Shown here in pieces: positions 23,998 through 36,327 of a stretch of DNA of 64,000 nt. Numbering within the stretch: the first letter of the stretch is position 1; the number at the start of each line of letters is the position of its first letter. The translations under genes and the position numbers were made by a program. The notes below the pieces were generated by a model. The model saw only the letters and a list, made by a program, of their open reading frames with translations. It searched no databases and was not told where the DNA came from. Source of the stretch: Purshia tridentata (taxonomy: Eukaryota; Streptophyta; Magnoliopsida; Rosales; Rosaceae); NCBI GenBank assembly GCA_003254885.1, contig QANT01002465.1, positions 124,001 to 188,000 on the forward strand, read 5' to 3'.

Positions 23998-24420
23998 TTA
24001 TATACAAGAAAGGCGCATTATATGAAAAAAAGCCTCATACGGAAAAACGTCCCTTATACGAGAAAACTCCCTTGTATTAAAAAATATTCCCTATACAAAA
24101 AATCGTCCTTTATAAAAAAATATATTAGATGCACGCACACCGAAATAACCCTTTATAGGAAAACATTCTTTATAACAAAAATCACTTTATACAAAAAGGT
24201 GTTCTTAATGTGACTCCGGATACAAGTGAGTGTACAGAAAAACATCTTTATACGAGAAAACATACTTTATATAAAAAATGACGCATTATATTAGAAAATA
24301 CCCCTTATATAAGAAAACGCTTCTTATACAAAAACATATAAGGAAAAACGCCATTTATATTGAAAATCGCTAATATACACAAAAATGCTTCTTATATACA
24401 AAAAGGCCTCAAATACGGGA
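23998..24420. repeat. Degenerate ~20-bp tandem repeat (minisatellite-like)
   Basis: About twenty imperfect iterations of a motif resembling CCTTATACRAAAAAACG, with spacing of roughly 18-25 bp. Examples: CCCTTATACGAGAAAAC near 24051, TCTTTATACGAGAAAAC near 24245, CCCCTTATATAAGAAAAC near 24300. The spacing is irregular, so it is not a simple satellite. The open frame across it on the plus strand is a by-product of the repeat. Confidence 0.75.
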
Positions 24421-26251
24421 ACCAAATCTCAATTGAAACCAAAACCAACTTTAACAAGGATATCAAAGGTAAGTTTACTCAAAAGGGAAAAAAAAAATTT
24501 GCTAGGCACATACACCTGACATCATATCCTTGATTTTCACAATTTGTATTTTGGCTTCAACAAATTTACCTTCAGTTCAGTGCTTGACACCGTAATTTTG
24601 GGCATAATTTTGGGTGTATAATGTTGAATTATGGTACATTAAGCAAGACCATGGTTTTCAAGGTCTAAATTTAATGCTTAGACTAGCTCGTTTCGATACT
24701 TCTGGATTAATTTGTTCGCTTTCTCACCGGGAGATGGGATTAATTATTCCAAATGATAACTATAAACAACTGGGGGTTGCAATTTAATTTGTTTTTCAAA
24801 AGTAGTAGGCCATGTGAGTGTCTAGAAGATAAATTTTCGGTGATAAAGAAAAATAATTATTATACCTGGTTTGAACATAGAGAAAAATAATCGTCAAATC
24901 AAAAGGGTACGTAGCTAAAATCGATAATTTTGAAATGAAGAGGGTCGGTTTGCTCTAGAAAGTCTTCTACTTTAGCTTTAGCTGGGTTGCAGGAATTGCT
25001 AGTGTTCAAAGGCGTGGGTTTGATGACATATGCAGCAACGTTAACAATGTCGTTTAAGTCAATAAACATATTTTTACGACAAGGGAAATATGCTGTGTTG
25101 TTTAAGTTTAATTTTTAAACATACTTTTTAGCCTGATCGACAATGAATATATTGCCTTGAATAAAAAGTAAAAAAATCAAATAAAATGACGTACATCTTT
25201 GAATAGGGCAAAGTATAAAGTAGTAGTGGCGTGCAATTTTATCCGTTTTCAAAAGCAGTGGGCCATTTATGCCTGCCAGAAAAACTTCTGTACTGAAAAA
25301 TATATATACACCTTTCTCTAATTATTATTTTTTCTTTGGTTGAACTATGGCAATTATCAAATTCCTCTTTCTAGACGAACTTCAATAATTTTTTTTTTTT
25401 TTTTGCAGTTATACCAAAACAGAGATCAGAGCTCTAAACATGTCCGATATCTGGTGTTCCCACACATATATTATGCCGAAACAAAAACAAAACCTTAAAA
25501 TTAAGCTGGGGACAGAAGAGCATACAGAGCACATGCATGGTGGCCTTAGTTTATAGTCAGTCACCCTTCTCAAATATTATAGTAAGAAAACCCAAACGCT
25601 GTACCAAAACCGTGGGTCCCCAATCCAATATAACTTTTGAGGTGCAGCAACTTCATGTGCGCTAATTCGTTCAATAATTGCTGTTTGACAACAACCTTAG
25701 TGCTGTAGATCTAACTTTTCACATATTAAGATATGACTCCGCTTAAAAAATGTGCGCCATTTGTCTATAACACCTACATATGATATGAGTAGGCCGGCCA
25801 GATCGGTTTGGCTAAAAGTAGAAGGAAGAAAAAATGTGAGCTTATTTTGAGATTTCCGTTTTCTTTTTTTATTTGAGACAAGTCAAATCAAATTTTGTCC
25901 ATCCGCGCCTTGTCGTTGGAAGAGTTAACAAGGTAGGTCTGCTTTTTTATTTCTCAGAAGCTATTGTTCCGATGAAAAATGGGGCTAGATTGGCTAACCA
26001 TCGTGAATTTAAATTAATCAACTATAATATATAGAACATATTATCAAGCATATCCCACGATAGTTGAAGACTGAAGATGAGTTAAACATTCTGGAATATT
26101 GTATTATCTAAATTCTCAATGGCATGTACCAATAGTATAATTTGTATTTTGTACATTTATGAACTGTGAAAATAAAAGTTTAAGCTTCTCCCCTTCTCTC
26201 TAAACTACGTACACATCAAAATGAACTAAGTGGTTTTATGTAAATGTTGAA
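24421..26251. other. Intergenic, 3' side of the U-box gene
   Basis: AT-rich with short poly-A and poly-T runs (for example 25388-25404) and no supportable gene. The 3' untranslated region of the U-box gene should lie next to 26251. Confidence 0.5.
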
Positions 26252-27586
26252 TCAGAGAGACCTTTTGAGCTGCTTGAAATCCATAGAATCAATGCACTCC
26301 AACCTCTCCCTGTGAATGTTCAACAACTTCAACAACTCGGTGGCCTTCTCTTTGGTCCTGTCCGCACATCCAAGTTGCAAAAGCAGTAAGAGCTTCTGAA
26401 AAGCACCCACTTGAAGTGCCTCCACAAGAACACCCCCATCTTCCCTACTCTCATTCTTGCAAAGCTTCCAGAGAATAGACACAGAAAACTCCGTGGCCAA
26501 GTCCGAAACCCGCAGTATTTTCTTGACTACAACCGGCATGGTCAAAGCGTGGTCGTATGCCATTTCTCTCCCATGCTTGCTGCCACAAATTCCATCGAGA
26601 ACCCCCAAAGCCTTCTCGCAAATGCTTTTGTCGGTGTCTACAAGTGTGTCTGTCAGCAAAGAGACCAAACCCAACTGCACAAATCTCTCTTTGACTGTCT
26701 CTTTTGATTGTGAGGACGAAACCATGTGGTACATGATCACCAAAGAGGCTTTTGTGGAAGTTGGGCAAATGGGTTCTTTGATCAGCTTCACTAGTGCTTC
26801 CAAAGTTCCTTCAATCTCAACCAAAGCGTCTGCCTTTTGCTTATCGGCTGAAAGGGTCTCTTTTAGCACCAAAACCGCGTTCCTCTTTTGCGACAAATCT
26901 CCACTCTCCAAAAACCAAACCATGCAATGCAACGAATGAGCTGATGATCCGAGACACAAGTTGGCCTCAGAATCAAGTGGGAAAATCAAGGTCAAAGCGG
27001 ACAAGATTTCGTCCAAAACGCTAACGTTTTGGTGGAAAGAATCGGTCTTAGAAAACGCATCAAGAGCGGCCGCTAAAACACTTGCGGTGGCATTAGCCAC
27101 AATGCACCTTTTGTTGCGGTCGCTTTCTTTTGTCAAGGACTTGATCTTGAGGACCAAATCTCTGCAGGCGACTAGATCTTGTTTCCCAGTTGCTGAAGTA
27201 ATCTTGGAAAGAATCTCGGAGAGCTGAAAAGGAGTGATCGGAATCCGAGGCGTGGGAATACGCTCAATCCCGAAGGACTTTTTCTCGACGCACCAATCTT
27301 GTATCATTTTCCTGATGGTGTGATTTGGAATCGGCTCCAGACTGGTTAGGACCTGGTTGGTAATAGGGCACGTGAAGTTCCCGGCTTCAATCCAAGTCTC
27401 TATGCTGTGACGGTCATACGTGATCCCCGTAGACAACGTCACTGGGTCTTTCATCAAGTCCAGCGAGATTGGGCACCGAAAATGGTTTGGGATCGTCAGC
27501 TCGATGTCGCCGCTGTCGCCGTTTTGCAGGTCCTTGGCGCCACCACGCCCTCCTCTCCTCTTTAATAATCTCCATGGCAAAGTCAT
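26252..27586 (-). CDS. PUB20: U-box E3 ubiquitin ligase with ARM repeats (CMPG1/PUB20-PUB21 type), intronless
   Basis: Cytosolic E3 ubiquitin ligase of 444 residues from the ATG at about 27586 (MTLPWRLLKRRGG). The U-box covers about residues 33-105 (IPNHFRCPISLDLMKDPV, TYDRHSIETWIEAGNFTCP), followed by an Armadillo-type helical region to the C terminus. The wording LMKDPVTLSTGITYD is characteristic of the CMPG1 group, whose members are rapidly induced by elicitors and act in immune signalling (family knowledge). The frame stays open 52 codons further upstream but only from a TTG, and that stretch looks like untranslated leader, so the internal ATG is preferred. A possible TATA element (GTATATATAC) lies at about 27695-27706, some 110 bp upstream. 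PUB20 versus PUB21 cannot be separated here. Confidence 0.92.
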   Translation of the reverse strand: MTLPWRLLKRRGGRGGAKDLQNGDSGDIELTIPNHFRCPISLDLMKDPVTLSTGITYDRHSIETWIEAGNFTCPITNQVLTSLEPIPNHTIRKMIQDWCVEKKSFGIERIPTPRIPITPFQLSEILSKITSATGKQDLVACRDLVLKIKSLTKESDRNKRCIVANATASVLAAALDAFSKTDSFHQNVSVLDEILSALTLIFPLDSEANLCLGSSAHSLHCMVWFLESGDLSQKRNAVLVLKETLSADKQKADALVEIEGTLEALVKLIKEPICPTSTKASLVIMYHMVSSSQSKETVKERFVQLGLVSLLTDTLVDTDKSICEKALGVLDGICGSKHGREMAYDHALTMPVVVKKILRVSDLATEFSVSILWKLCKNESREDGGVLVEALQVGAFQKLLLLLQLGCADRTKEKATELLKLLNIHRERLECIDSMDFKQLKRSL

Positions 27587-27742
27587 TGTATATGTACTTT
27601 GGTAGTTGTACGTTGATCGATTGATGAGCTCCAAATTTATAAGGATGTTTTTGTTTGTGCTTCTGTTGAATGAGAATTGGCTGGGTTCGGTTGGAGTATA
27701 TATACTGTCGAATCGTGTGTTTAAAATATGGACGCGGTTCAA

Positions 27743-30700
27743 GTTTGAAACTTAGGAAAAGTCTATTTTAATAATAAAATTTGATTTATTAATCGATGAA
27801 CAAAATTATAAATTAAGAAGTAGAGAAGGGGTGATGGGTTTTGAATATTTGACCGTTGAATATTGAATAATGTTTGAAATGGTAAATGGAACACCGTCAA
27901 AGGGAGTGTTTTTGTGTGTGTGGTTATCAAAAATCAAAGGTTTGACGTAGGGGCCGTCAACGGGTCGGTGGACTGACCGAGTACTCGATCAAAGCCTAGA
28001 CCAGGCTCCAGATCATCATATAGAATGATCGAGCGTGTGAGTTGGGGACTATGTACGTGTGAGATGGATGGGTTTAACTGTTCAACATCAAATTTCTCCC
28101 ATTTTGGACGACTACGCGCACCAAACCAAACACGTACCCCAATTGCAAGCTAGCTAATTCCTCATACGGTGTCGTTCGGATGGTGCTGCATATTTGGCTA
28201 TCTGGTGAGTGGTGACTCAGTGTATGTAGCGCGTAGGTGCTGCGTGCTAGCTGGACTGGGTCGGTCTTACACTTTTGGGTAGCATTAGCATGCATGCAAT
28301 TCACTAACTCCTCACACGCAAATTATTAATTTCCTAGTTCCTACACTATGTATGCTCTTCGAATATGCCCTTTATAGTTTGGTCTCTTCAACTTCGTTGT
28401 AGCCTATGGATAAAGGAAAAGGAATCTCTGATATTAATTTAGTAATTATATTTTTTTATTAGAGTAATTTAGTCATTTAGTTTAAAATTAATTATGTCTT
28501 TGAAATTTCAACAATAATTGTGTTCAATATACTAATCACCATTTGAGTTAATGAATTATATTCAATTTTCTCTATAAAAAATAATTGTTGATTAATAAAA
28601 AAATTCAACAGTTTTTGTGCGACTAATTGATGCTAGTAACCCCCAAATTAAGAAATTGATGAAATTAAATAATGGCCAACAGAAATGGAAAGATGGATTT
28701 TTTATTGTAAATAAAAAGACAGTGAATTTATCAACCTATAAAAATTAAACACATCTGATATTTGATTACCAACTGTTGAACATGAATTTTAAACTCAGTA
28801 CCAGAGGAGTATGGAATTTATTTACAATAAACAATAAGAAAACTAAACCTTAGGGTAGCTATTAAAAACACAAAAGAATCTTAGGGTAGGTAACGGTGGG
28901 CCATTCAGAACTAAAGAAAATTAAAAATTAACCAACATTGGGCTACACCCTACAAGCAAACTAAGCCAATCTAATAAAATGGGTTGGGCTCATTTACTGT
29001 ACCATAACATGGGTTGGGCTCATTTACGGTACCATAAACTTTGTGGGCTGCCTCAAAACTGGTTGAGCTTGTTTGCTACATGTTTTTATTTAGTTATGGC
29101 CTAGAATATTTTGCATGTTTACTTGCTTATTTTTGCAAAAATAACAACAACAATTCAAGATGTTGAGGTGCTGTATTCCCTTAACGTACAGAATTACAAA
29201 ATTATCAGAGAATATATGAAGGATAATAATATAATAGATAATAAGAGAGGAATACATGGAATAATCTGATAATGATGAAGTCTTGGTGCACTGCATGGAC
29301 TGTTGGCATGTTACGTAATCTGTTGTCTATCAGACTATTTATCTGCATATTCCCATGTTGAATGGAGCTGGGTCAAAAAAGAACCAAGACATATCTCACA
29401 TGCATATATTCAGCTAGCAAATTTAAACCCATATACATAAACTCGATCGTGTAACTTGTTCAACTTCAACCTCTCATGATCATTGATCACCAACCCACTC
29501 TCCACGGCATTCATTTTTCTTTCTGATTAAAACGTTCTTTGATTGATTTTCCTTGGAAGAGGCTCAATATTCCTCTCCATTAGATGTCCAGCCGAGCGAG
29601 CTCTCTATCACATGTCCAGATTTCTGCTGCGAAATGAACCCCAAGTTCTCCTTTGACTCTTCAACTTCATCTTCGCCAACTTCTCCCTGAAAATTTTGTT
29701 CCATTTCCTTAATTTGACAAACGCCCAAGCCCTTTCTTTATATCCTCATCTGCTTCATCTCGATGTTTCTTAAGAGTGCTTAGATCGACTTCTCTCCAAG
29801 TCAATAATTCGGTACAGGTTGTCGTTAATAGTTTTGCAGAAACAGAGCCGCCACATAGGTGGAAACGTAGGAGGAGACTTTGACAACTTTCTGATGCACA
29901 TGGTCGCATTTATCGAGCATTTGTTCTTTCAATTTAAACTCGATCTTGAAGACTGGGCAGACACAATTCCACATTTCTTTTTAAAGATTTTAGGGTGCAG
30001 TTGAGATTTTGCAAGAGCATAAGCGGTCCGAATGGAACAGTCCATCTTGGGTTATGCTGTACATTGATCTACACAACGTTTATGTTGTATGTTGTGTTGA
30101 TCAACAATTCCTGTAAGGATTATAATATCGAGCCTGATCGAGGAGGTCATAGTTGGGCTGGTGTCTTTCTGTGGGTTTTTGTAAATACTTTCGAAATAGT
30201 AAGAAACCAAACTAATATAAATCTTTGGTATACCAACTTTTTTTATGTTCAGTTTTTCCTTTTCGATTAAAAAAAAAAAGTGTTATATAATTAAGTAATG
30301 GTCGGCCTAAAGTGAATAGAGATAGAAAAATATTAAACAATAAAAAATAAAGGAAGGAAAAACCCATCAGCCCCATCCGCTACCCTTCGCCGACCTCTCC
30401 ACCGGAGGCCGGCACCCTCTCCATCTGATGTCGGCCGGTCATCGCTTTTCCATTCGGCCTCTTTCTGTATCATTTTGATGTGATTCCATATCTTTAGCCC
30501 ATCAATTAGTCCATGAATTATGCCGCATATCACCTGCTAATAGTAGCTGAATGTATGAGGTGCTGTTATTAACAGCTCATACCCTTGTATTATTTCCTGA
30601 TTTGTATTGACTTTAGATTACTTCTAGCAGCTTCTTTGGCTTGCTGTTGAAGTTGAAACGCCCATATGGGTCAGTTGTCCACTATTTTGAATGAAAAGTA

Positions 30701-31514
30701 CGTGAACCTCCATACCGGAGCTTCCGATTTCTGGTTCCCATTTCCATTGGTTCCCTTCACATTTATTGTGTCCCTCATTTTCTTAAAGTTCCAACTCCAA
30801 GATAAAGACATAAATATACATAAAGAAGAATAAACAAATTTGCATGAATGAGAAAACCATAAAATTGGGATATCAAAATCAGCAACAAACGTATCAGTTT
30901 CTAATTTGCATAAAGATATATGAGGCATGGATATTTGTGTTTCACTGTTTTCCACGACAGCCAAAACGAAGCAAAAGTGAAGCCAATTCATTTTAGTGCA
31001 ATTGCAAGTAGATCGTACAACATATGAGTCTCACCTCTTTGTGAGAGATGACCCATGGAAGCCTCTCTCGAACACGCCTGCAAATTTGCTCTCTTTTCGA
31101 GATAACAATGGAGTGCATGCCTGCAATTGCAGAAGCATGGATTGCAACAGAAAGGCAAATCAGACGGTGAAAAAGAAACTAGAGAGGAGAGGCAAGGAGA
31201 GAAAAGAGAGAGCAAGGAAGAGTGGTCATTGGCGTCGGGGGTGCCGCCGGAAACATGGGGCGATGATGTTTTTTTTATTTAGTTCTCTTAATAATAATTT
31301 CACATTAATTTATTAATTTTGAAATAATTAACTATAATTCATTTTGTTTACTATATAGTCTATATATAAAATGTCACATGGCAAATTTATAATGGGATGA
31401 TGCTCATCACTAAAATAAGGGGTTGAGTAAATTTGCCCTCTTATTTTTTTACCTTTTATTGTGAGAGATGTTTTTTAAAATAATATAAAAAATTTGACTA
31501 AAAGGTCAACGGCA
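27743..31514. other. Intergenic, no supported gene
   Basis: AT-rich. Contains a 30-bp direct duplication at about 28979-29039 (GGGTTGGGCTCATTTAC...). The segment 29560-31250 is less AT-rich, with several short interrupted frames on both strands; it may be a decayed coding or transposon fragment, but I cannot assign a family. Confidence 0.5.
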
Positions 31515-31973
31515 ACTTCAGTGGAGTGTATTGTATATGAATTTTAAAAGATTTTTATAGACTTTAAAAGCCATGTGGTATTCAATTAAGACTTTTAAAG
31601 ACTTTAAAAAAGTTCGTAAAAATTTATATGTATTCAATTGAGAATGTTAAGGAGTCTATAAAAGTCATGTAATATCTAATTAAGACTTTTAATAACTTTT
31701 AAAAAGTCCATAAAAATCTATGTGTATTAAAAAGTCATAGACTTTTATAGACTTCATTTAATGACGGATTTCTAAAGATTTTGGAAGACTTTTATGTGTA
31801 TTTTAAAGTCATTAAAAATTCGACCTCTTCTCTACGGATTTATAAGGATTTTTATAGACTCTGTAAAGCTCTGTGAAATTCTGTGAAAATATATAAATTC
31901 TGTAAAAATCTGTAACTTGAAAAAAGTCTATAAAAATCTTTATAAATCTATATACACTACACCCCCTACAAGT
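31515..31973. mobile_element. MITE-like AT-rich inverted-repeat element (~459 bp)
   Basis: The ends are imperfect inverted repeats over about 45 bp. The left end reads ACTTCAGTGGAGTGTATTG and the right end, reverse-complemented, reads ACTTGTAGGGGGTGTAGTG; both continue into GATTTTTATAGACTT. The interior is packed with variants of AAAGTCTATAAAAATCT in both orientations, typical of subterminal repeats in small non-autonomous DNA transposons. No coding capacity. I could not find a convincing target-site duplication, so the superfamily is open. Confidence 0.65.
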
Positions 31974-32842
31974 ACACCACAAAATCCATTAAGATAATGG
32001 TGAGTGATTTGGAATAAAGACGAGACATGCGGGATCTGCTCCCGTAGTCACCGTCGGGGTTAATATTCTATAAAGAAAATGCTGGCAAGCATATCACACT
32101 CCATGACATGTCGGACACGTGTCATCCACTGGGGCAGTCTATACTCTATAGTGAACCAGAACAATTGTGTTAAATGGACTATATAATAGTATATTGCTTG
32201 TCCTTCATCCATTTACCGAACGTTAGTTGGTCAAGTCAAAGTGAGGCTAAGCCGTTCTGGTTCTGGTTCTGGTGGGTTGGGTGGCCTGTCCTTATTATCA
32301 CATGGAATTTTACAACTAAACTTGTCTTGAATCGGATTATCGGAATATCTTTATCCAATAATGTTAAGACTGTACAACAAATTTGCAGCTATATTATTAC
32401 GAGTTTATGCATCCTAATATCAAACAAGAGATGAAGAAACAAGTGCAATGTGGCACGTGACATTGACCAAAATTGATTTAGTCAAATATTTTATCCTAAG
32501 TTATGCACTTAAGAGAGATTAACTGGACCACATCGAAGGCTCAATCATCAGATCACTTCCTTAAACCTACAAGGCTACAATAAACTCCACAAAAATGAAA
32601 TAAATCTGAACCAAGCCCAAAAACAAGAAGGAAAAAATACCACCTCTCCCTTTAGTATTTTCTGTCTACTCGCGTCTCCACAACTTCTAATGTACCAGAA
32701 CAATTTAAACTATTTAAACTTTAAAAGTTGGCGAAAAATGCACAAGCCGTAAAAGAAGAGCAAACATGAAGCAGAAGGCCGAAGGAATCAACACTACACT
32801 ACAAGCCATTTGAAATCTTCAACATAACTTCTTTCTGTACCT
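31974..32842. other. Intergenic, 3' side of the TMK gene
   Basis: No supportable gene. The right part should contain the 3' untranslated region of the TMK-type kinase, which reads on the minus strand into this interval. Confidence 0.5.
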
Positions 32843-35800
32843 TTACCGCCCATCCGTTGATGTAAAAGACTCTGCAAATCCAGATGGCCGAGTAGGTATG
32901 CTGGTTTGGGTATTATCCCCGCTGGCAAAGAATGATGATGAAGAAGAAGATTCATCCAGGTTGCTATTGCCCTCAAAAGCCTGCCACTTCTTTAGTGCTT
33001 GTGGTAAGGTCATATCAAGGTCGATCCCATACATATCATCAGAATCTTCAGGTTCAGATGGTTTCCAATGCTCAACAAGCGACGAAAGTACATTGACTGC
33101 ATGACCCATGTCAGGCCTCTGGTAGGATTCCCTTGCGCTGCAATGGCCAGCAAGCTCAGCAACAGTGCTAATACTAGAAAGAGTTTCCTCGTTGAGATCA
33201 ATTGCTGGATCAATGGCCTTGAGGAATGTATCCTTGTTAATGAGCATTCTGCGGAACCATGTGACTAGGTGCAAGCTCTCCTCAGGCTGGCTTTCATCAA
33301 TTGCCTTTCTCCCTGTTATCAACTCCATCAAAATCACTCCAAAGCTGTACACATCTACCTTGAGTGAAATCCGACCAGTTGCTGATACATCACAACATTG
33401 TGATCTAGTTAGTGCCTTCAATATTTATTAAATGACCATACAAGGAAACAAGTACAACAAACTTTGAGCGTGAATGTATGGAGGTTACTAGCAAGGATAA
33501 AAAACACTACATAAGAGCCTTATGTCATTTGTATAACAAAACAATATTGAGACACTTGACCACCCCACAAAGAGCACAATAATCCTAGACCTGCTAAACA
33601 TGTTAGAAAAATAAATGCTTGGTGTAGACAGAAACTAGCCATCTCAGTTATTCTTTTCCCCTTCACATTCCTTGATTTGATAAATACACACTACTGCATT
33701 TTTAGTATATGTGTAGTGCAGTCAAATTAATTTAGTCCTATGTGTGCTGACGAGCATACCAAAGTCCCACACAGTCAGATGAAATATAATGTGAGTCCTA
33801 ACTTGGGAGTCATCACATTTTCATGATAAAAATACTATTTCAACAGTTATGTTCTGGTCACTGATTTCCTGTGGTTTTGAAAGTTGCTCAAAGCATAATC
33901 AGTGAGATATAATCACACATTCGTCTTTGTTTATTGAACAACACCATTTACCATTTACACGAATATCTAATCCTACATTATAAAAGCAAACACTTCGACA
34001 CTTCTAATTTGAAAAGAAAAGTGCACATAAAAAAAGTTACCTGCATATTCTGGAGCCAAATAGCCAAAAGTTCCTGCTAGTCTCGTCTCAATTGAGGCTT
34101 TCCCTTCTGGAGCAAGACGAACCAGTCCAAAGTCTGCTACTTTAGCCCGCATATCATCTCCAAGTAAGATGTTTGAAGGCTTGAGATCCCTATGAATGAA
34201 AATCTGGTGGGCTAAACCATGTAGGTATTCAACCCCTCTTGCAACATCCAAGGCAATGGTCAGCCTTCTAGTCCATTCAAGTGGCTTCAACCCTTCCTCT
34301 TTCCAGTTGAACAAATGCTTACTCAGAGTTCCTTGAGGCATGAACTCATAGACAAGAAGCCTCTCATTTCCGTCCAAACAATACCCAAGAAGTCCAACCA
34401 AGTGGCGGTGTCGGACCTTAGTAAGAACTGCAATCTCAGACTTGAACTCATTTAGACCCTTATCGGCCACCACTCCAGATTCCATCCTCTTGACCGCAAT
34501 CTTCGTCCCATCATGTAATTCCCCTTTGTACACAGTTCCAAAACCCCCTTTTCCCAATATATTATCTTCGCTGAAATTATTGGTCACATCCCTCAAAACT
34601 TGGATGGAAATGACCATACTTCCAGCCTCAACCACTTGAATGTCATTAGGTCCACTACTTGTGGGGCTATTATGTGACTCACTTCCATCGCCATTAACCC
34701 TAGAGCTAGCAACTGTGATCTTCACTGCATTTTGATCACCAGAGTGATGGGGATGTATTACCAATGCATTTGGACTTTGAACTCTGCCAGAACGCTTAGG
34801 TTTCTTCTTAATCAGACAGAAAGCAAGAGACCCAAGTACAATCAATCCAGCAACACTGCCGATGACAGCCCCAACAACCACCCTAGTCCTAGATTTCTTA
34901 TTAGAACTTTCAGAACCGTCACCCCCACCATCTTTAGGTGGAGAATTAGGACCTGTAGGCGAAGGATCCTTACCAATATCAGGGTTCCCCTCTGTTCTCA
35001 CAACCACATTAGGTTTAAACTCCGGTATTTTACCATAAAGTTGATTGTTCCGAAGATCTAGATCTTGAAGGTTGGGCAGTTTTGTAAGCTCCGATGGTAT
35101 AGTACCCATGAGATTATTGTTAGCAAGTGTCAAATTTCGCAAGGATTCAAGCATAGAAAAATTGGAAGAAATTGTACCGGTGAGACTCATGTTCTGAAAA
35201 TTGATAAGAGTTACGTTTTGTCCTGTACACACAACCCCAATCCATCTACCATTACTAGGACAAGGATCATTCCCTTTCCAACTGTCTGCAAAAGCAAAAG
35301 GGTAACCCATGTCCTTGATGATGGAGAGCAAAATATTAACGCGGGAATCGCAACCAGAACCAGATTTATCCGTGCAAAAGTTATTGATCCCGGTAATATC
35401 CACCTGAACGGTGCCAGGAAACTCAGGCATCGGTCCTTGAAGATGATTGTTGGTCAAATTGACAGAAGAAAGGGATTTAAGTTTCAGCAAAGAGTCTGGA
35501 ACAATGCCAGTGAGCCTGTTGTCCCTCAAATTAACGGTGGTTAAGCTTTGCGAATTTGAAAAATCTGGTATAGGACCGGTAAATTGATTCATATTTAACC
35601 AAACATCATGCAAATTAGTCATGTTCTGTAACACAGTAATAGTACCATTAAGCTTATTGGTACTCTTTTGCCCATTCAACCAAAGGGACCGAATGTTGGA
35701 AGTCGAAAAACTCGCAGGCAATTCGCCTTCGAGGTCATTCATGGCCAAATGCAATTCATTCAAACTTGGGAAAGTTTCTTTCGAAAAGATATCGGGGATT

Positions 35801-36327
35801 TTACCGGTAATGTTGGCGCCGTTGGCCGAGAAATTCGTAAGTGAGACAGCGTCTTTGAGACTGTCCGTAATCTGCCACGCGGCGAAGCTGTTGTAGTCGA
35901 TATTGATATTGGCAAGGCTCAGTAGTCCGGTGAAGAAATCTTCCGGGAACGACGTGAAATTGTTGTCGTGGGCGAGAAGAATCTGAAACGATTGCAACCC
36001 GGACAGACTTGGGAAGTCTCCGCTGAGTTGGTTTTCCTGAACTTCCAATCGCTCCAATTTCGTCAGGTTTCGAATTGTGGCTGGGAGTTTGCCCGTGAGT
36101 TTTTGCTTCCCTATTTGGATGCTCCGGACGGTTTTGTCGTCTTTGTTGCAGCTTACTTGGCGCCATTCACAGTAATCGGAGCCGCTGGACCATCCGAGAG
36201 TGTTGGCCCCGATGCTTTTTCTGAGATCTTCCATGGCTGCTCTTTCGTCAGTGGACTGGGACTGCACTGGTGCACACAGTGCAAAGAAGAGGACTACAAC
36301 CCAGAAACCCATATGGGGTTCCTTCAA
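32843..36327 (-). CDS. TMK1: LRR receptor-like kinase of the TMK family (TMK1/TMK3 type), two exons
   Basis: Plasma-membrane receptor kinase. Exon 1 is 36327-34041 and exon 2 is 33381-32843, joined by a 659-bp GT-AG intron that splits the Ala codon in EYA-ATGR; total 941 residues, the usual TMK length. Order: signal peptide (about 1-23), two blocks of LRRs separated by the TMK island ([18 protein letters not shown]), a Pro/Gly/Ser-rich stalk, one transmembrane helix ([21 protein letters not shown]), then the kinase. Landmarks: [10 protein letters not shown]613 in IAVK, HRD 712-714, DFG 732-734, so an active RD kinase. The C-terminal [12 protein letters not shown] tail matches TMK1/TMK3. TMKs act with auxin-binding protein/ABL co-receptors in apoplastic auxin signalling (family knowledge). 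Lying beside AHK4, it corresponds by position to Arabidopsis TMK3, and beside PUB20/ZFP4 to TMK1. Confidence 0.94.

Noticed and set aside
24022-24213. 63-codon Lys/Ile/Tyr-rich frame
   Set aside because: It is a direct translation of the degenerate repeat array and carries no independent coding signal.
27587-27742. 52-codon N-terminal extension of the U-box protein
   Set aside because: It starts at TTG, is rich in Asn/Ser/Thr like untranslated leader, and the family begins at the internal ATG (MTLPW).
29560-31250. Possible decayed gene, less AT-rich with interrupted frames on both strands
   Set aside because: No frame longer than about 106 codons and no recognisable motif; too weak to call a pseudogene.
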